Source of the DNA: CAZKFN01 sp964552035
GTDB lineage: Bacteria; Bacteroidota; Bacteroidia; Flavobacteriales_E; Vicingaceae
DNA: 6,823 nt
NCBI GenBank assembly: GCA_964552035.1
Contig: CAZKFN010000103.1
Span: 1-6,823 of the forward strand
Direction of reading: 5' to 3'
The position numbers and the translations under genes are program-made. Under the pieces are notes generated by a model, which saw only the letters and a list, made by a program, of their open reading frames with translations, was not told the origin of the DNA and searched no databases. Shown piece by piece: positions 5,681 to 6,823 of this stretch (position 1 is its first letter; every line of letters starts with the position of its first letter).

Positions 5681-6631
5681 TTATAGTTTACGCATCAATT
5701 CTTTATATAGCTGGTGCATGCATTGAAAATCGTATTTATGTACTTTTTCATTGGGCATATGTACATTGTCTTCCGGAGCACCCACAAAACACCAGTCTAT
5801 GGGGTAGGGAGATTGATGAATAACATTGCCATCGCTTCCTCCACTTCCTTCGACTTCTAGCTGGAAGTCAATTTTAGCATTTTGAGCTATGGAAATTATT
5901 TTTTCTATATATGGCCTTCGAGGTATACCAGAGTCTCTCATGGAGATTACCACTCCCTTGCCGTGTTTAATACCTTCGGTTATCCAGGTTATATCAGATA
6001 TAAGTGCTTGTTGAATATTGAGTTGCTCATAAATGTATTTTGCTAAATAAGCCACACTTCCTCCACCGATTTCTTCCCAGGCTGAAAAAACAATAGCTCC
6101 GTTTTCTAAGGTTTCTGCTAATTTTAAAGCATTGAGGATGCCCAGTCTATTGTCGAGGTAATTGCTTTGAATAAAATTTTCATCTTCAATAAAAATAGGA
6201 GAGTAGCTCAAAGGGGTTCCCCTGTCTACCATCCTATCGCACTTTAAGGTTAACCTTACTTCTTTTACATTATCTGATTCTTCTTTTATTTGATAGTGTA
6301 ACTTTCCATGAACTTCTCCTTGACTATCATGGCCTCGTAATTTTGTCCCGTCTTTAGCTTTTGGACCTCCAATTTTGATGAGGTTGTTTTCATATCCAAC
6401 AGTATATCCAACATTGTCCATGTGTGCAAAAACTGCTGTTCTTGGTTTTCCAAAAACGAGAATAAGGCAATCTTGAAAGTCTTCTCCTTCAATAATCTGG
6501 GGTTGAACTTTCCATTTTTTTTTGTTTTGATGAATATAGGAAAGAAGAAACTCTTTCATTTGATGTTCATTACCTGAAGGGGCTTGTACAGCGCAAAGCT
6601 TTTTTAATAATTGTAAATCTTGAGTGGTCAT
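5681..6631 (-). CDS. M42 family metallopeptidase (glutamyl aminopeptidase/endoglucanase-like)
   Basis: A 316-residue cytoplasmic enzyme of the di-metal (usually Zn or Co) aminopeptidase M42 family, which trims peptides from the N-terminus. No signal peptide is seen. The expected catalytic pieces are present in order: H70 in VFAHMDNVG, with D72; the bridging-metal Asp D160 in YLDNRLG; the catalytic pair E186/E187 in AWEEIGGGS; the metal ligand D213 in ISDITW; and H291 in DNVHMPNE. The family's DRGTPLSY (136-143) and GSGGSDGN (262-269) loops are also there. It is somewhat shorter than typical M42 enzymes (about 350), with a compact segment between the HMD and DNR motifs, but no key residue is missing. 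Clan relatives in M20 are less likely because of the DRGTP and EEIGGG pattern. It is first of a two-gene unit with the downstream membrane protein. Confidence 0.88.
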   Translation of the reverse strand: MTTQDLQLLKKLCAVQAPSGNEHQMKEFLLSYIHQNKKKWKVQPQIIEGEDFQDCLILVFGKPRTAVFAHMDNVGYTVGYENNLIKIGGPKAKDGTKLRGHDSQGEVHGKLHYQIKEESDNVKEVRLTLKCDRMVDRGTPLSYSPIFIEDENFIQSNYLDNRLGILNALKLAETLENGAIVFSAWEEIGGGSVAYLAKYIYEQLNIQQALISDITWITEGIKHGKGVVISMRDSGIPRRPYIEKIISIAQNAKIDFQLEVEGSGGSDGNVIHQSPYPIDWCFVGAPEDNVHMPNEKVHKYDFQCMHQLYKELMRKL

Positions 6632-6723
6632 TTTTTGCCAATGAATAATAATGTGCTAATTAAAAGCAAAGGTTATATTTTTATAGATAATAGGAGGTAA
6701 TAGAAGTAAAATTTTAAGAAAAG
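6632..6723 (-). promoter_or_regulatory. Upstream region of the peptidase gene
   Basis: An A/T-rich gap between the terminator hairpin and the peptidase start, with no gene. Reading leftward, TAACCTTTG (6677-6669) resembles the -7 element TAnnTTTG but has three bases instead of two in the spacer, and no convincing TTG -33 element precedes it. A peptidase promoter must lie here, because the tRNA upstream is closed off by a terminator. Its exact place is uncertain. Confidence 0.3.
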
Positions 6724-6758
6724 AAAAGTCGCAGTTGATTGTATCAATTGCGACTTTT
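6724..6758 (-). terminator. Strong hairpin terminator after tRNA-Gln
   Basis: An inverted repeat with 16 pairs: AAAAGTCGCAGTTGAT (6724-6739) with ATCAATTGCGACTTTT (6743-6758), a 3-base loop, and one position (6734/6748) that is not Watson-Crick. Leftward, the stem runs directly into a T-rich tail that continues past 6716. It starts four bases after the end of the tRNA, so it should end the tRNA transcript. Its flanks are A-rich on the left and T-rich on the right, so it could work on either strand, but no rightward gene lies before it. Confidence 0.85.
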
Positions 6759-6761
6759 TCG

Positions 6762-6823
6762 TTGTCCGACTAGGGCTCGAACCTAGACTCTTCTGGACCA
6801 AAACCAGACGTGTTGCCAGTTAC
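6762..6823 (-). tRNA. tRNA-Gln (anticodon UUG), 5' end cut by the window
   Basis: About 62 of roughly 74 bases are present. The anticodon arm is TCTGG-TTTTGGT-CCAGA, with anticodon TTG at 6801-6799, which reads CAA glutamine codons. The T arm is CTAGG-TTCGAGC-CCTAG. The 3' strand of the acceptor stem is TCGGACA, followed by discriminator A at 6762. No CCA is encoded (the next bases are CGA), as is usual in Bacteroidota, so CCA must be added enzymatically. The 5' acceptor strand and the first bases of the D arm lie beyond 6823. Confidence 0.93.

Noticed and set aside
6692..6698. A perfect Shine-Dalgarno-like AGGAGGT on the + strand, notable in a lineage that rarely uses them.
   Set aside because: No ATG, GTG or TTG follows at a usable distance, a TAATAG pair of stops comes right after, and no rightward reading frame starts before the terminator.

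Overview
The window looks like the chromosome of a low-GC member of the Bacteroidota, most likely order Flavobacteriales. The evidence is the flavobacterial style of the MutY, HU, RNase G and RecX proteins, the A/T-rich leaders without Shine-Dalgarno sequences, the matches to the Bacteroidota promoter -7 motif TAnnTTTG, and a tRNA gene without an encoded CCA end. The genus is not determinable from the sequence alone. Most of the window is conserved housekeeping DNA. I see no phage, IS element, CRISPR array or defence system.

Left part (1-3293): the 5' end of mutY (DNA repair glycosylase) reads leftward off the window. Divergent from it is a rightward cluster: an HU-family DNA-binding protein, a membrane-anchored TPR protein that starts with TTG, an extremely basic 30-residue protein (probably ribosome- or RNA-associated), and, after a 134-base leader that may be structured, an RNase E/G family endoribonuclease. 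Its theme is nucleoid, ribosome and RNA metabolism.

Middle part (3294-5119): a leftward MFS transporter gene is interrupted by a single in-frame TAA, with the rest of the frame open. It is divergent from recX (RecA modulator). The 50-base gap between them holds a 20-base near-palindrome in which two TAnnTTTG-like -7 elements face each other.

Right part (5120-6823): a leftward pair made of an M42-type metallopeptidase and, one base after its stop, an unrecognised small membrane protein whose end lies 2 bases from the end of recX. At the right edge is a leftward tRNA-Gln(UUG), cut by the window end, followed by a strong hairpin terminator that separates it from the peptidase.

The points most worth a second look are the 30-residue protein, the single nonsense codon in the transporter, the face-to-face promoter palindrome, and the His-rich segment of the TPR protein. 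None of them amounts to a demonstrated new system.
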